64,000 nucleotides of DNA from Anaerolineae bacterium. GTDB lineage: Bacteria > Chloroflexota > Anaerolineae > Aggregatilineales > Phototrophicaceae. Shown here in pieces: positions 26,619 through 34,629 of the stretch; within the stretch, counting starts at the first letter, position 1, and every line of letters starts with the position of its first letter. The position numbers were made by a program, and so were the translations under genes. Location: assembly GCA_022820665.1 (NCBI GenBank), contig JAJEFB010000001.1:1-64000 (forward strand). Direction: 5' to 3'. The notes below the pieces were generated by a model. That model saw only the letters and a list, made by a program, of their open reading frames with translations, made no database searches and had not been told where the DNA came from.

Positions 26619-26645
26619 GGTTAGAATGAATCCTGAGCATGGACA

Positions 26646-27521
26646 GTGTCGAATCAGATGAAAATTCTAATCAGCGGCGCAGCGGGTAAACTCGGGTCGC
26701 AGTTAATCAAGCAGTTGCGCGGGAAACACGAGGTCGTCGGCGCAGATATCCTCGGCGATGTCGAGCATTTCCTGGACATCGAGGATTATGAGGCCTGTCG
26801 CATCCTGGTTAACGCTGTAGCCCCAACCATCGTATTGCATACGGCGGCCTGGACCGATGTTAACGGCTGCGCGCTTGATCCCGCGCGGGCGCTCCGCATT
26901 AACGGTGTGGGAACCCACAATCTGGCCGCTTGCTGCGCAATAACAAGCATCCCCATGCTCTATGTGAGCACAAACGAAGTCTTCGACGGCATGGGCAGGC
27001 ATCCATATCGCGAGTACGATTCGCCGAATCCACAGAACGCATATGGCTATAGCAAATGGTATGGGGAGCGCGCCTTGCTGCAAATCAACCCGCGTCACTA
27101 CATTGTGCGCACTGCCTGGCTATTCGCGCATGGCGGAGGCAATTTCATTCAAGCCATCCTGGCTGCCGCGAAGGCGGGCAAGCCGCTCCGGGTCGTCACT
27201 AACGAAATTGCCAATCCGACCTATACTATGGACCTGGCCGCGGCAATTGCTCGCTTGATCGAGACCGAGCGTTTCGGCACCTATCATCTGGTAAACCAAG
27301 GAGCCGTTTCGCGCTGGCAGTTCGCTCGCCATGTTTTGGATAGCGCGGGTTTCTCCGACAGGTCCATTGAGCGCATCACCCGGCAGCAGTGGCAACGCCC
27401 GTCGCTGCCGCCTGAATACACAGCATTGGAGAACATAGCAGCGAGTAGCCTGGCGATAAGCCTGCGACCATGGCAGGAAGCCGTCGACGCCTTTCTAAAA
27501 GCCGAGGGATTCTATCTATGA
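26646..27521 (+). CDS. rmlD: dTDP-4-dehydrorhamnose reductase
   Basis: A 291-residue RmlD-type SDR: NADP-binding GAAGKLGSQL, HTAAWTDVNGCALDPARALRIN (diagnostic), YVSTNEVFDG, and catalytic YGYSKWYGE. It reduces dTDP-4-keto-L-rhamnose to dTDP-L-rhamnose. The start is GTG at 26646 or ATG at 26658 (MKILISG); neither has a decisive ribosome-binding site. Its stop overlaps the next ATG (ATGA). The substrate normally comes from RmlC, for which no gene is found in the window. Confidence 0.9.
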   Translation: MSNQMKILISGAAGKLGSQLIKQLRGKHEVVGADILGDVEHFLDIEDYEACRILVNAVAPTIVLHTAAWTDVNGCALDPARALRINGVGTHNLAACCAITSIPMLYVSTNEVFDGMGRHPYREYDSPNPQNAYGYSKWYGERALLQINPRHYIVRTAWLFAHGGGNFIQAILAAAKAGKPLRVVTNEIANPTYTMDLAAAIARLIETERFGTYHLVNQGAVSRWQFARHVLDSAGFSDRSIERITRQQWQRPSLPPEYTALENIAASSLAISLRPWQEAVDAFLKAEGFYL

Positions 27522-28471
27522 GCGGAGGCAAGTTTTCAGTGGTGATTCCCAACTGGAATGGACGCCACTTCCTTGACGCCTGCCTCAATTCCCTGCAACA
27601 GCAAACGTATAATGACATTGAGATTATTGTGGTGGACAACGCATCCGATGATGGCTCCCAGGCTCTCATACGCGAAGGCTTTCCACAGGTCCAGTTGCTT
27701 ACGCTGCCGGAGAATCGCGGCTTCACTGGCGCTTGCAACATCGGCATGCAAGCCGCCAGCGGGGAAATCATCGCCTTGCTCAATAATGACACGGAAGTGG
27801 ATGTCAATTGGGTAAAGGAAATCGTCGAGGGATTTTGCAGCGATCAGGAAGTCGGAATGGTAGCCAGCAAAATGCTTCTTTTTGACAAGCGCGATCATTT
27901 CCACACCGCGGGCGACACCTTCGGAACTGATGGCAGCGCTGGCAATCGCGGCGCGTGGGAAAGGGACATCGGTCAGTATGATCGTGTGGAATATGTCTTT
28001 GGCGCCTGCGGCGGCGCCGGAGCCTATCGAAAGTCAATGCTTGACGATATTGGCCTGCTGGACGACGATTTCTTTTTCTTGCTGGAAGACATAGATTTAG
28101 CCTGGCGCGCGCAACTGGCTGGCTACAAAGCTCTGTATGTACCTTCCGCCGTAGTCTATCATCACCTCTCCGCCAGCGGCGGCGGCGTAACCGCAAGCTA
28201 CTACGACGGGCGTAATAGCATTTGGGTTCTGGTCAAGAACATGCCCGGCGCTTTGATTCGCAAGTACGCTGGCCGAATCCTCGGGCGGCAAGCCTCCCTG
28301 GCATGGCAAGCCTTGCGCGCCTGGCGCGGCGCCGAAGCGCGAGCAAGGCTTCGCGGCACGGCTCGCGGCTTGCTTACAGTCGGCAGCGCCATACGCAAAC
28401 GAAGACAGATCCAGCGGAACAAGGTGGCGCCCGACACATATATTGACAGCATTTTGACCCCGTCAAGGTGA
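27518..28471 (+). CDS. GT2 glycosyltransferase, rhamnosyltransferase-like
   Basis: A 317-residue GT-A enzyme of family 2: SVVIPNWNGRHFL, VDNASDDGS, NRGFTGACNIGMQ, LNNDTEVD (the DxD equivalent), ACGGAGAYRKSML, DDDFFFLLEDIDLAWR. The pattern is that of WbbL-type rhamnosyltransferases, which would fit the adjacent dTDP-rhamnose genes. No membrane segment is obvious. The ATG at 27518 overlaps the rmlD stop by 4 nt, so the frame opened at 27470 is not used. Confidence 0.88.
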   Translation: MSGGKFSVVIPNWNGRHFLDACLNSLQQQTYNDIEIIVVDNASDDGSQALIREGFPQVQLLTLPENRGFTGACNIGMQAASGEIIALLNNDTEVDVNWVKEIVEGFCSDQEVGMVASKMLLFDKRDHFHTAGDTFGTDGSAGNRGAWERDIGQYDRVEYVFGACGGAGAYRKSMLDDIGLLDDDFFFLLEDIDLAWRAQLAGYKALYVPSAVVYHHLSASGGGVTASYYDGRNSIWVLVKNMPGALIRKYAGRILGRQASLAWQALRAWRGAEARARLRGTARGLLTVGSAIRKRRQIQRNKVAPDTYIDSILTPSR

Positions 28472-28569
28472 ACCGCCGAGCGGCTGTTCCATGTACATTT
28501 CTTGAAATAGACGTATCATAAGTCAGAACCTTTTAGATACCATCATAGCTGCATTCAGGAGTTTGTTTT

Positions 28570-29316
28570 TTGAGCCAGCAAGCTTCGCCGTTCCTGAGCA
28601 TAGTGATACCGGCGCATAACGAAGAGACTCGCTTAGCTCCCAGTCTGGCGCAGATCAATGCCTACTTGCAGGGGCAGGACTACGCCTTCGAGGTCATCAT
28701 CGTTGAAAATGGGAGCAAAGACCGCACTTTTGAAGTAGCCAGGGAGTTTGCGGAGGCTTTCAAGCACATCTGCGTCATACAGTCGCCTGACAATATGCGC
28801 GGCAAAGGCTTGGCTGTCAAACAGGGCATGCTGGCGGCAAAGGGCGAATGGCGCTTCATTTGCGATGCTGATCTGTCTATGCGCATCGAAGATATCGCCC
28901 GCTTCCTGCCGCCGGCAAGCGACGGATTCGACTTGATAATCGCCAGCCGGGAGGCGCCGGGCGCGCAGCGGGTGGATGAACCTGAATATCGACACATGAT
29001 CGGCCGGATAAATAACTGGATTATCAAGATGGCCGCGCTTGACGATTTTGAGGATACGCAATGCGGATTTAAGATGTTTAGCCGTTCCGCGGCGATTGAT
29101 CTTTTCGGCGTTCAGAAAATGAATGGCATCGGCTTTGACGTAGAACTGCTCTATATTGCCAAACGCCGTGGATACAAAATCAAAGAGGTGCCGATCACCT
29201 GGTATTACGATCCCTATTCGACCATGCGGCTATGGGATGACTCAATCAACATGCTGCGCGAAATCTGGGAGATACGGCAGAATTGGCGTCGTGGAGACTA
29301 TGAAAAGCGAGACTAG
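28570..29316 (+). CDS. GT2 dolichyl/polyprenyl-phosphate glycosyltransferase-like
   Basis: A 248-residue soluble GT2 enzyme similar to dolichyl-phosphate beta-glucosyltransferase: FLSIVIPAHNEETRL, VENGSKDRT, MRGKGLAVKQGM, CDADLSM, RINNWIIKMAAL, DTQCGFKMFSR, GFDVELLYIAKRRGYKIKEVPI. It probably loads a sugar onto a polyprenyl phosphate at the inner face of the membrane. The start is TTG at 28570 with AGGAG about ten nt upstream. It overlaps rnhB by 17 nt. Confidence 0.85.
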   Translation: MSQQASPFLSIVIPAHNEETRLAPSLAQINAYLQGQDYAFEVIIVENGSKDRTFEVAREFAEAFKHICVIQSPDNMRGKGLAVKQGMLAAKGEWRFICDADLSMRIEDIARFLPPASDGFDLIIASREAPGAQRVDEPEYRHMIGRINNWIIKMAALDDFEDTQCGFKMFSRSAAIDLFGVQKMNGIGFDVELLYIAKRRGYKIKEVPITWYYDPYSTMRLWDDSINMLREIWEIRQNWRRGDYEKRD

Positions 29317-29974
29317 AACAGCCAGGACCGCCAGCCTGCGATTCGAGAAAGAATACGTCGGGGCTGGATGCCGAGTCATCATGGGCATGGACGAAGCCGG
29401 CCGCGGTCCGCTGGCTGGTCCGGTCGCGGCGGGAGCCGTAGCGCTGCCCCTGCATCGAGACGACCTCTCCAAAGTCTTGAAGGGAGCCCGCGACAGCAAA
29501 GAGATGAATGCCACCCAGCGCCTGGCGGCGGACGGCGCCATTAAGGAAATCGCGATTACCTGGGGCATCGGTTGTAGCAGCGCGCAAGAGATTGACGCCT
29601 CCGGCATCATAAGCGCCACCAAGCTTGCCATGCGGCGCGCGCTTTGTGACGCGCTTGAACGGCATCCCGTCGCGCCGGACTGTTTGTTTCTCGACTATAT
29701 GCCCTGGCCAGAACAACAAGATTACCCAGTGCGCAGCATAGTCAAAGGCGACAAACGCTCTTTGAGCATCGCTTGCGCCAGTATCATTGCCAAGGTCTGG
29801 CGCGACCAATACATGAAGGAGTTGGAAGATCGTTATCCGGAATACGGGTTCGCCCGCAACAAAGGATATGGCACCAGAGCGCATCTCAATGCCCTGGATC
29901 GTCACGGACCCTGCGAATACCACCGCGCAACCTTCAAGCCTGTGCGCGATCTGTTGAGCGCCCGCACTGCATAG
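29300..29974 (+). CDS. rnhB: ribonuclease HII
   Basis: A 224-residue RNase HII. The catalytic Asp-Glu pair is in GMDEAGRGPLAGPV (D31, E32), the third acid is in FLDYMPWP (D132), and the fourth is in SIIAKVWRDQYM (D169); YPEYGFARNKGYGT is the substrate-grip region. It removes ribonucleotides and RNA from RNA-DNA hybrids. The ATG at 29300 overlaps the upstream glycosyltransferase stop by 17 nt; the longer frame from 29156 is only the shifted reading of that gene. It is a housekeeping gene inside the polysaccharide cluster. Confidence 0.93.
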   Translation: MKSETRTARTASLRFEKEYVGAGCRVIMGMDEAGRGPLAGPVAAGAVALPLHRDDLSKVLKGARDSKEMNATQRLAADGAIKEIAITWGIGCSSAQEIDASGIISATKLAMRRALCDALERHPVAPDCLFLDYMPWPEQQDYPVRSIVKGDKRSLSIACASIIAKVWRDQYMKELEDRYPEYGFARNKGYGTRAHLNALDRHGPCEYHRATFKPVRDLLSARTA

Positions 29975-30013
29975 AGTCAACTCCCATTTATGCCCCCCGT
30001 CCCTATCCTATGG

Positions 30014-30019
30014 TATTAT
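30014..30019 (+). promoter_or_regulatory. possible -10 upstream of the GT4 gene
   Basis: TGGTATTAT, an extended -10 form, ends 26 nt before the GTG start of the GT4 gene. No clear -35. Confidence 0.25.
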
Positions 30020-30045
30020 TCGGCGCAGACTAACTGGAGTTCGGC

Positions 30046-31203
30046 GTGAAGATTGCGCTTGTTCACGACTGGTTGAATCAAATCGGCGGCGCGGAAGACG
30101 TGCTCGAGGTTTTGGTCCACAAATATCCGGACAGCCCGATCTTCACGAGCATATTCGCGCCAGATCTCATGCCGGAACGCTATCGACGATGGGATATTCG
30201 CACGCTTTGGATCGATAATCTGCCCATTATTCATCATCGACATCAACCTTTCTTGCCCTTTTATCCCTTAGCCTGGAACGGGCTGCGCTTAAAGGAATTT
30301 GATGTGGTGCTGAGCAACAAAAGCGGCTTCTGTCACGGCCTGTGGTTTGATGCCTCCACAGTGCATATCTGCTATTGCCTCGCGCCCACGCGCTATGTCT
30401 GGCAACTCGATAACTACCTGGCAGGCGAGGAATTGGGCAAGCCAACAGAGATGCTGATTCGGCCGCTCATCAACCTGCTGCGTCGCTGGGACTACGCCGC
30501 CGCGCAACGCGTTTCCCATTTCATTGCCATCAGCAGCGCGATTAAGCGGCGTATCAAGACATTTTATGGCCGCGAATCGAGCGTCATCTTCCCGCCGGTG
30601 GATACCTCACGTTTTCAACCTGCGCTTCAAGAGGAAATCGAAGATTACTTTTTGGTGGTCTCTCGCCTGATTCCCTACAAGCGCATTGATCTCGCGATAC
30701 AGGCGGCGAGCGAATTGAGCCTGCCTTTGAAGATCGCCGGTCGCGGGCGCGATCTGGAACGGCTGAAGTCCTTGGCTCGCGACAACGTCGAGTTCCTGGG
30801 ATACGTCCCCGATCAGGATTTGCCCAAGCTGATGTCCCGCTGCCGAGCGCTTCTGTTTCCCGGTCTGGAAGATTTTGGAATCACCACTGTGCAAGCGCAA
30901 TCCGCCGGGCGGCCCGTCATCGCTTTCAAAGGCGGCGGCGCGCTCGATACGGTGTTGCCCGGTGTCACCGGCGAATACTTCGATAGCATGTCCGTCGGCA
31001 GCCTGAAGTCCGTCATGGCGCAATTTGACGCCAGCGCTTACGACTCCGCGAAGATTCGTCGTCATGCGCTCAAATTCGATACGGGCGTCTTTTCCCTGAA
31101 AATAACTGCTTTTGTTGAGCAAGCCTGGCACGCGCATCGGAATGGCGGGGATTTCATCTGGCAAGATCCTCTTGAAGACGGGAGGGAAATCGCATGGAAC
31201 TGA
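30046..31203 (+). CDS. GT4 family glycosyltransferase
   Basis: A 385-residue GT-B enzyme. The N-terminal domain starts KIALVHDWLNQIGGAEDVLEVL. The C-terminal nucleotide-sugar domain has YFLVVSRLIPYKRIDLAIQA, LGYVPDQDLPKLMSRC and FPGLEDFGITTVQAQSAGRPVIAF, containing the EX7E-like retaining GT4 motif. It is often seen in Anaerolineae and cyanobacterial exopolysaccharide clusters. The start is GTG at 30046 with CTGGAG upstream. Overlaps the Wzz-like gene by 10 nt. Confidence 0.87.
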   Translation: MKIALVHDWLNQIGGAEDVLEVLVHKYPDSPIFTSIFAPDLMPERYRRWDIRTLWIDNLPIIHHRHQPFLPFYPLAWNGLRLKEFDVVLSNKSGFCHGLWFDASTVHICYCLAPTRYVWQLDNYLAGEELGKPTEMLIRPLINLLRRWDYAAAQRVSHFIAISSAIKRRIKTFYGRESSVIFPPVDTSRFQPALQEEIEDYFLVVSRLIPYKRIDLAIQAASELSLPLKIAGRGRDLERLKSLARDNVEFLGYVPDQDLPKLMSRCRALLFPGLEDFGITTVQAQSAGRPVIAFKGGGALDTVLPGVTGEYFDSMSVGSLKSVMAQFDASAYDSAKIRRHALKFDTGVFSLKITAFVEQAWHAHRNGGDFIWQDPLEDGREIAWN

Positions 31204-31871
31204 GCATTCTAGCACGCGCGCTTTTACGCCGTTGGTGGCTGGTTGCTGCGCCGGTGGCGCTCAGCGGGGCGCTTGTGATCGCCGGTTTGATCGGGGAGCC
31301 CGCTGCGGGCGCCGCGGGCTTCAGCGCGCAGATAAGGTATAGCGCGGCGCAGGAACTGATCCTGCCTCAACGAGACGGCGATTATCAGGATGTCTGGCTG
31401 GCATCTGAATTGACGGTCAATGCCTTTAGCGATTGGGTGCGCAGCGGCAGCTTTCGCGATGAAATTGTCGAATGGCTGGCCGACCCGGCAATCGATATGG
31501 CGCGCTTGGGCATCGCTGCCGACAACGCCCGCAGCATTGGCGTCATTTACCTCAGCCATCGCAGCGCGGAATCGCTGCAACAGATTGCCGAGGCTGCCAT
31601 GGCTGTCTTGAGCAGCCGCAACCAGACTTACTTCCCGCAGCTCGGCGGCCAACCCGCGCAAGTCACGGTTCTCGACCAGCCCGTGATCACTCCGGCGCCG
31701 CCGCCCTTGACGAACCGTGTGGCGCCAATCCTGCGTTTGGGAGTGGGCTTGTTTATCGGTCTCGTGCTGGCGTATTTGGCCGAATACCTTGATTTGCGGA
31801 TTCACCATAAAGATGATCTGCAAAGGCTCGGCATACATGTCCTAGGCGCCATCCCGCGCAGCCCGCGTTGA
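31194..31871 (+). CDS. Wzz-type polysaccharide chain-length/export protein
   Basis: A 225-residue protein with an N-terminal (about 12-35) and a C-terminal (about 177-198) membrane helix enclosing a periplasmic-type domain. The second helix is preceded by the proline-rich VITPAPPPLTNRV, the usual Wzz/PCP signature region. There is no attached kinase domain; the cytoplasmic tail ends after LRIHHKDDLQRLGIHVLGAIPR, exactly where a CpsD-like kinase would begin. It is therefore the likely partner of the ATPase at 22106. No outer-membrane Wza gene is present in the window. Confidence 0.8.
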   Translation: MELSILARALLRRWWLVAAPVALSGALVIAGLIGEPAAGAAGFSAQIRYSAAQELILPQRDGDYQDVWLASELTVNAFSDWVRSGSFRDEIVEWLADPAIDMARLGIAADNARSIGVIYLSHRSAESLQQIAEAAMAVLSSRNQTYFPQLGGQPAQVTVLDQPVITPAPPPLTNRVAPILRLGVGLFIGLVLAYLAEYLDLRIHHKDDLQRLGIHVLGAIPRSPR

Positions 31872-31893
31872 TCGGCGCAGACCGCGCTGTGCT

Positions 31894-31905
31894 GAGACAT
31901 GTCTC
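31894..31905. other. 12-bp palindrome upstream of the SDR gene
   Basis: GAGACATGTCTC is a perfect palindrome; the flanks extend pairing to 18 bp with one mismatch (GCT...GGC). It lies 30 nt before the SDR start, where a dimeric repressor could bind. Confidence 0.35.
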
Positions 31906-31935
31906 GGCAGGACGGCGAAATCGGAGGCTCAAGAC

Positions 31936-32706
31936 ATGAGCGAACAATTTGATCTCACTGGCAGGGTTGCAATAGTGACGGGCGCGTCGCGTGGAATCGG
32001 TCGCTCCATTGCAGAGACCTTTGCTGGTGCTGGCGCGAAAGTTGTGCTGGCAAGTCGCAAGCAGGAGGCGCTTGATGAGGTGGCGGAATCGATTCGGACG
32101 ACGGGCGGTATCGCTGTCGCCATCGCAGCGCATAATGGCGACAAAGCAGCCCTGAACGCGCTGGTCAGTGAAACGATCAAGCGCTTCGGCAAGCTCGACA
32201 TCCTGGTGAACAATGCGGCGACCAATCCGCATTTCGGCAGCATTCTCGAGGCGGACGACAGCTATTGGCGCAAGACGATAGAGGTCAATCTCATGGGCAA
32301 TGTATGGCTAACGCGGGCTGCTGTTCGGCACATGCGGGCGGGTAGCGGCGGGAAAATCATCAATATCGCCTCTATCGTCGGCATTAATCCCGGCCGAAAT
32401 CAAGGCATATACAGCATCACAAAAGCCGGGATTATCAGCTTGACAAAGACGCTGGCTCTTGAACTGGGTCCCGACAATATACAAGTGAACGCTTTGGCGC
32501 CCGGACTGGTCAAGACGAAGTTCGCGCGCGCGATTTGGGAAAACGACGATCTATTGGGTGGGGTGATCGCGCAAACGCCTGCGGGCCGCATCGGGCAACC
32601 GGCAGATATCGCCGGACTGGCGCTCTACCTGGCTTCCCCGGCTTCGGACTTCACTTCGGGCAGCGTCTTCGTTGTGGATGGCGGCTTGACTTCGAGCGCT
32701 ATCTGA
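31936..32706 (+). CDS. short-chain dehydrogenase/reductase
   Basis: A 256-residue classical SDR: TGASRGIGRSIAE cofactor loop, NNAATNPHFG, catalytic Ser in NIASIVG, and YSITKAG with Tyr/Lys; C-terminal GSVFVVDGGLT. The RK after the second strand (ASRKQ) favours NADP(H). Similar to 3-oxoacyl-ACP reductase and glucose dehydrogenase relatives; the substrate is unknown. Good ribosome-binding site GGAGG upstream of the ATG. Confidence 0.88.
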   Translation: MSEQFDLTGRVAIVTGASRGIGRSIAETFAGAGAKVVLASRKQEALDEVAESIRTTGGIAVAIAAHNGDKAALNALVSETIKRFGKLDILVNNAATNPHFGSILEADDSYWRKTIEVNLMGNVWLTRAAVRHMRAGSGGKIINIASIVGINPGRNQGIYSITKAGIISLTKTLALELGPDNIQVNALAPGLVKTKFARAIWENDDLLGGVIAQTPAGRIGQPADIAGLALYLASPASDFTSGSVFVVDGGLTSSAI

Positions 32707-32807
32707 TCTTGTGCTTCATGCGCAATGCAAAGACCGCTGGCGTCGCTTCCGAGGGCAGTCATTCCGTAGAGATATCAAAAGCGAAGTCGCGTTTAACGGC
32801 TTCCTGG

Positions 32808-33398
32808 CTAACTTTTGCTTTCGTCGATTGTCTCGGCATCTTTTTCAATGACAGCAGTTTCATCATCGCTCGCGATGATTTCCGCTTCTTCAATCAGTTC
32901 ATTGCTGCCACCGTCCAGGTTTGCGCTGGAATCGTCCAGCACTCTGACCAAGTCTTCCTGATCGATCAACGCTTCGTCGGTCGGCGGCTGCGTCGCCGAG
33001 TGCCCCATCATCGTGATCTTGCCGTCGATGAATGCGCCTTCTTCCGTGGTCAGCGCCGATGCGCTAATGTCCCCCCAAATGCGCCCGGTACGCAACAGTT
33101 GCACCTTGTTCCCGGCCACGTTTCCGCGTACAGTGCCGGCGATGGAGATATTGCGCGCGTTGATGTCGGCTCGGATATCGGCCGATTCTCCCACCAGAAT
33201 GTTGCCCTCAATCTCAAGCGTGCCGGTGAATTTGCCGTCCATGCGCACATTGCCCGAACTGGTAAATGTGCCTTCGGTCTCGCTATTTGATCCGATGACT
33301 GTGTCGAAGCCGACTGGTTGACCCACAGGCAATACAGTCACCGCTTCTTGTGACTCGACATCCGGCTGGCCGCGGCGGCCGGCGAAAAACGCGCTCAT
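32808..33398 (-). CDS. bactofilin family protein
   Basis: A 196-residue bactofilin (DUF583). The central region, about 40-130, is made of short hydrophobic-glycine beta-helix repeats (GSNSETEGTFTSSGNVRMDGKF, ILVGESADIRADINARNI, GTVRGNVAGNKVQL, GRIWGDISASAL, GAFIDGKITM). The N-terminal tail is short, and the acidic C-terminal tail of about 60 residues is disordered. Bactofilins polymerise into cytoskeletal filaments that scaffold wall and polysaccharide enzymes. It is a monocistronic unit. Confidence 0.88.
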   Translation of the reverse strand: MSAFFAGRRGQPDVESQEAVTVLPVGQPVGFDTVIGSNSETEGTFTSSGNVRMDGKFTGTLEIEGNILVGESADIRADINARNISIAGTVRGNVAGNKVQLLRTGRIWGDISASALTTEEGAFIDGKITMMGHSATQPPTDEALIDQEDLVRVLDDSSANLDGGSNELIEEAEIIASDDETAVIEKDAETIDESKS

Positions 33399-33431
33399 GG
33401 CAACACCTCATACCTTGCTTTGCGTAGCAAA

Positions 33432-33460
33432 ACTATAACCGCTGCTGTCAAGGACCGCAA
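33432..33460 (-). promoter_or_regulatory. promoter of the bactofilin gene
   Basis: Minus-strand TTGCGG (33455-33460), 17-bp spacer, TATAGT (33432-33437). The start would be near 33425, about 27 nt before the ATG. Confidence 0.4.
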
Positions 33461-33509
33461 TGCCGGTCTATGCGCAAGTCAAATAACCAGGACCTGCGAA
33501 CCTAGTCCA

Positions 33510-34472
33510 TTAGCCGCTGGATTCGCGCAGCCGAAAATGATCCAGCCGCGACAGCTCTCGCACTTGTCGCTCCGCCCGGTAACTGCTTCGCACCAAGGGA
33601 CCGCTCTCGACCCATTTGAAGCCCATTTCCAGCCCGGCCTCCCGCAACTGGTCGAATTCCAGGGGCGTATAATAACGCTCGATTGGCAGATGACGCTTGC
33701 TCGGCTGTAGGTATTGCCCGACGGTCAAGATGTCGACCCCGATATCCGCCAAATCCCCCATCGTCTCTCGCACTTCAGCCAGGGATTCGCCCAGACCAAG
33801 CATGATTCCGCTTTTTGTCAGCACCAGCGGGTCCATTGCCTTGGCGTTTTTCAGGGTGGCAAGCGCCCACCCGTATTTGTCTTGCGGCTGCACTTTTTTG
33901 AACAGACGCGGCACGGTTTCAACGTTGTGGTTGAGTATTTCCGGCTGCGCGTCCATGACGATCTTCAAAGCCATTTCACTGCCCTTGAAGTCAGGAATCA
34001 AAACCTCGATCGAGCAGCCCGGTTGCAATTGCCGGATCCTGCGGATGACCATGGCGAACAGAGGCGCGCCGCCATCGGGACGGTCATCGCGGTTAACGCT
34101 GGTGATCACCACATGCTGTAGTCCCATCGCGCGCACGCTTTCCGCCACACGATTAGGCTCGCCCCAATCCAGCGGTTGCGGCAATCCCGTCTTGATGTCG
34201 CAGAATCCACAACTGCGCGTGCAGGTGTCTCCCATCATCAAGAAGGTCGCCGTGCCCCGGCCCCAGCATTCGCCCAGGTTTGGGCACTGCGCTTCTTCAC
34301 AGACTGTGTGCAAGGTCTTGCCCCGCATCAGCGCTCGTACCTGCTCGTAGGTCTCGCCACTCGGCGCTCGGACGCGTATCCAGGGCGGACGGCGCCGAGG
34401 GCTCTTGGGATCAGGCTGCCAGTCGTCGGAAGTGCTCACCGGTATCAGTTCCGGTTGAATCGTTTGCTTCAA
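33510..34472 (-). CDS. lipA: lipoyl synthase
   Basis: A 320-residue radical SAM enzyme. The auxiliary cluster motif CX4CX5C is in [12 protein letters not shown], and the radical SAM motif CX3CX2C in [10 protein letters not shown], followed by [25 protein letters not shown] and the C-terminal RSSYRAE motif (the auxiliary-cluster serine). It inserts two sulfurs into octanoyl-protein to make the lipoyl cofactor. No lipB or lplA is adjacent. It is divergent from the ABC ATPase at 34630. Confidence 0.96.
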   Translation of the reverse strand: MKQTIQPELIPVSTSDDWQPDPKSPRRRPPWIRVRAPSGETYEQVRALMRGKTLHTVCEEAQCPNLGECWGRGTATFLMMGDTCTRSCGFCDIKTGLPQPLDWGEPNRVAESVRAMGLQHVVITSVNRDDRPDGGAPLFAMVIRRIRQLQPGCSIEVLIPDFKGSEMALKIVMDAQPEILNHNVETVPRLFKKVQPQDKYGWALATLKNAKAMDPLVLTKSGIMLGLGESLAEVRETMGDLADIGVDILTVGQYLQPSKRHLPIERYYTPLEFDQLREAGLEMGFKWVESGPLVRSSYRAERQVRELSRLDHFRLRESSG

Positions 34473-34479
34473 AGCCCCG

Positions 34480-34522
34480 CTCCGTGTTCTCTATGTTGAT
34501 TGCGTGAGAAGGCGACACGGAG
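34480..34522. other. inverted repeat between lipA and the ABC ATPase gene
   Basis: Arms CTCCGTGT (34480-34487) and ACACGGAG (34515-34522) are perfect, with additional TCTC/GAGA pairing inside. A minus-strand TATAAT lies just beyond (34526-34531). The dyad therefore covers the predicted lipA transcription start, as an operator would. Confidence 0.35.
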
Positions 34523-34629
34523 TTTATTATACAGCAAGCATGGCGCAGTATGCCATGCTGCGTGGTTTTCGGCGAGCCGAGACGCTTGTGTTATGCTATT
34601 CAGGAGTGTCTGACGTCGGGCAAGGACGA

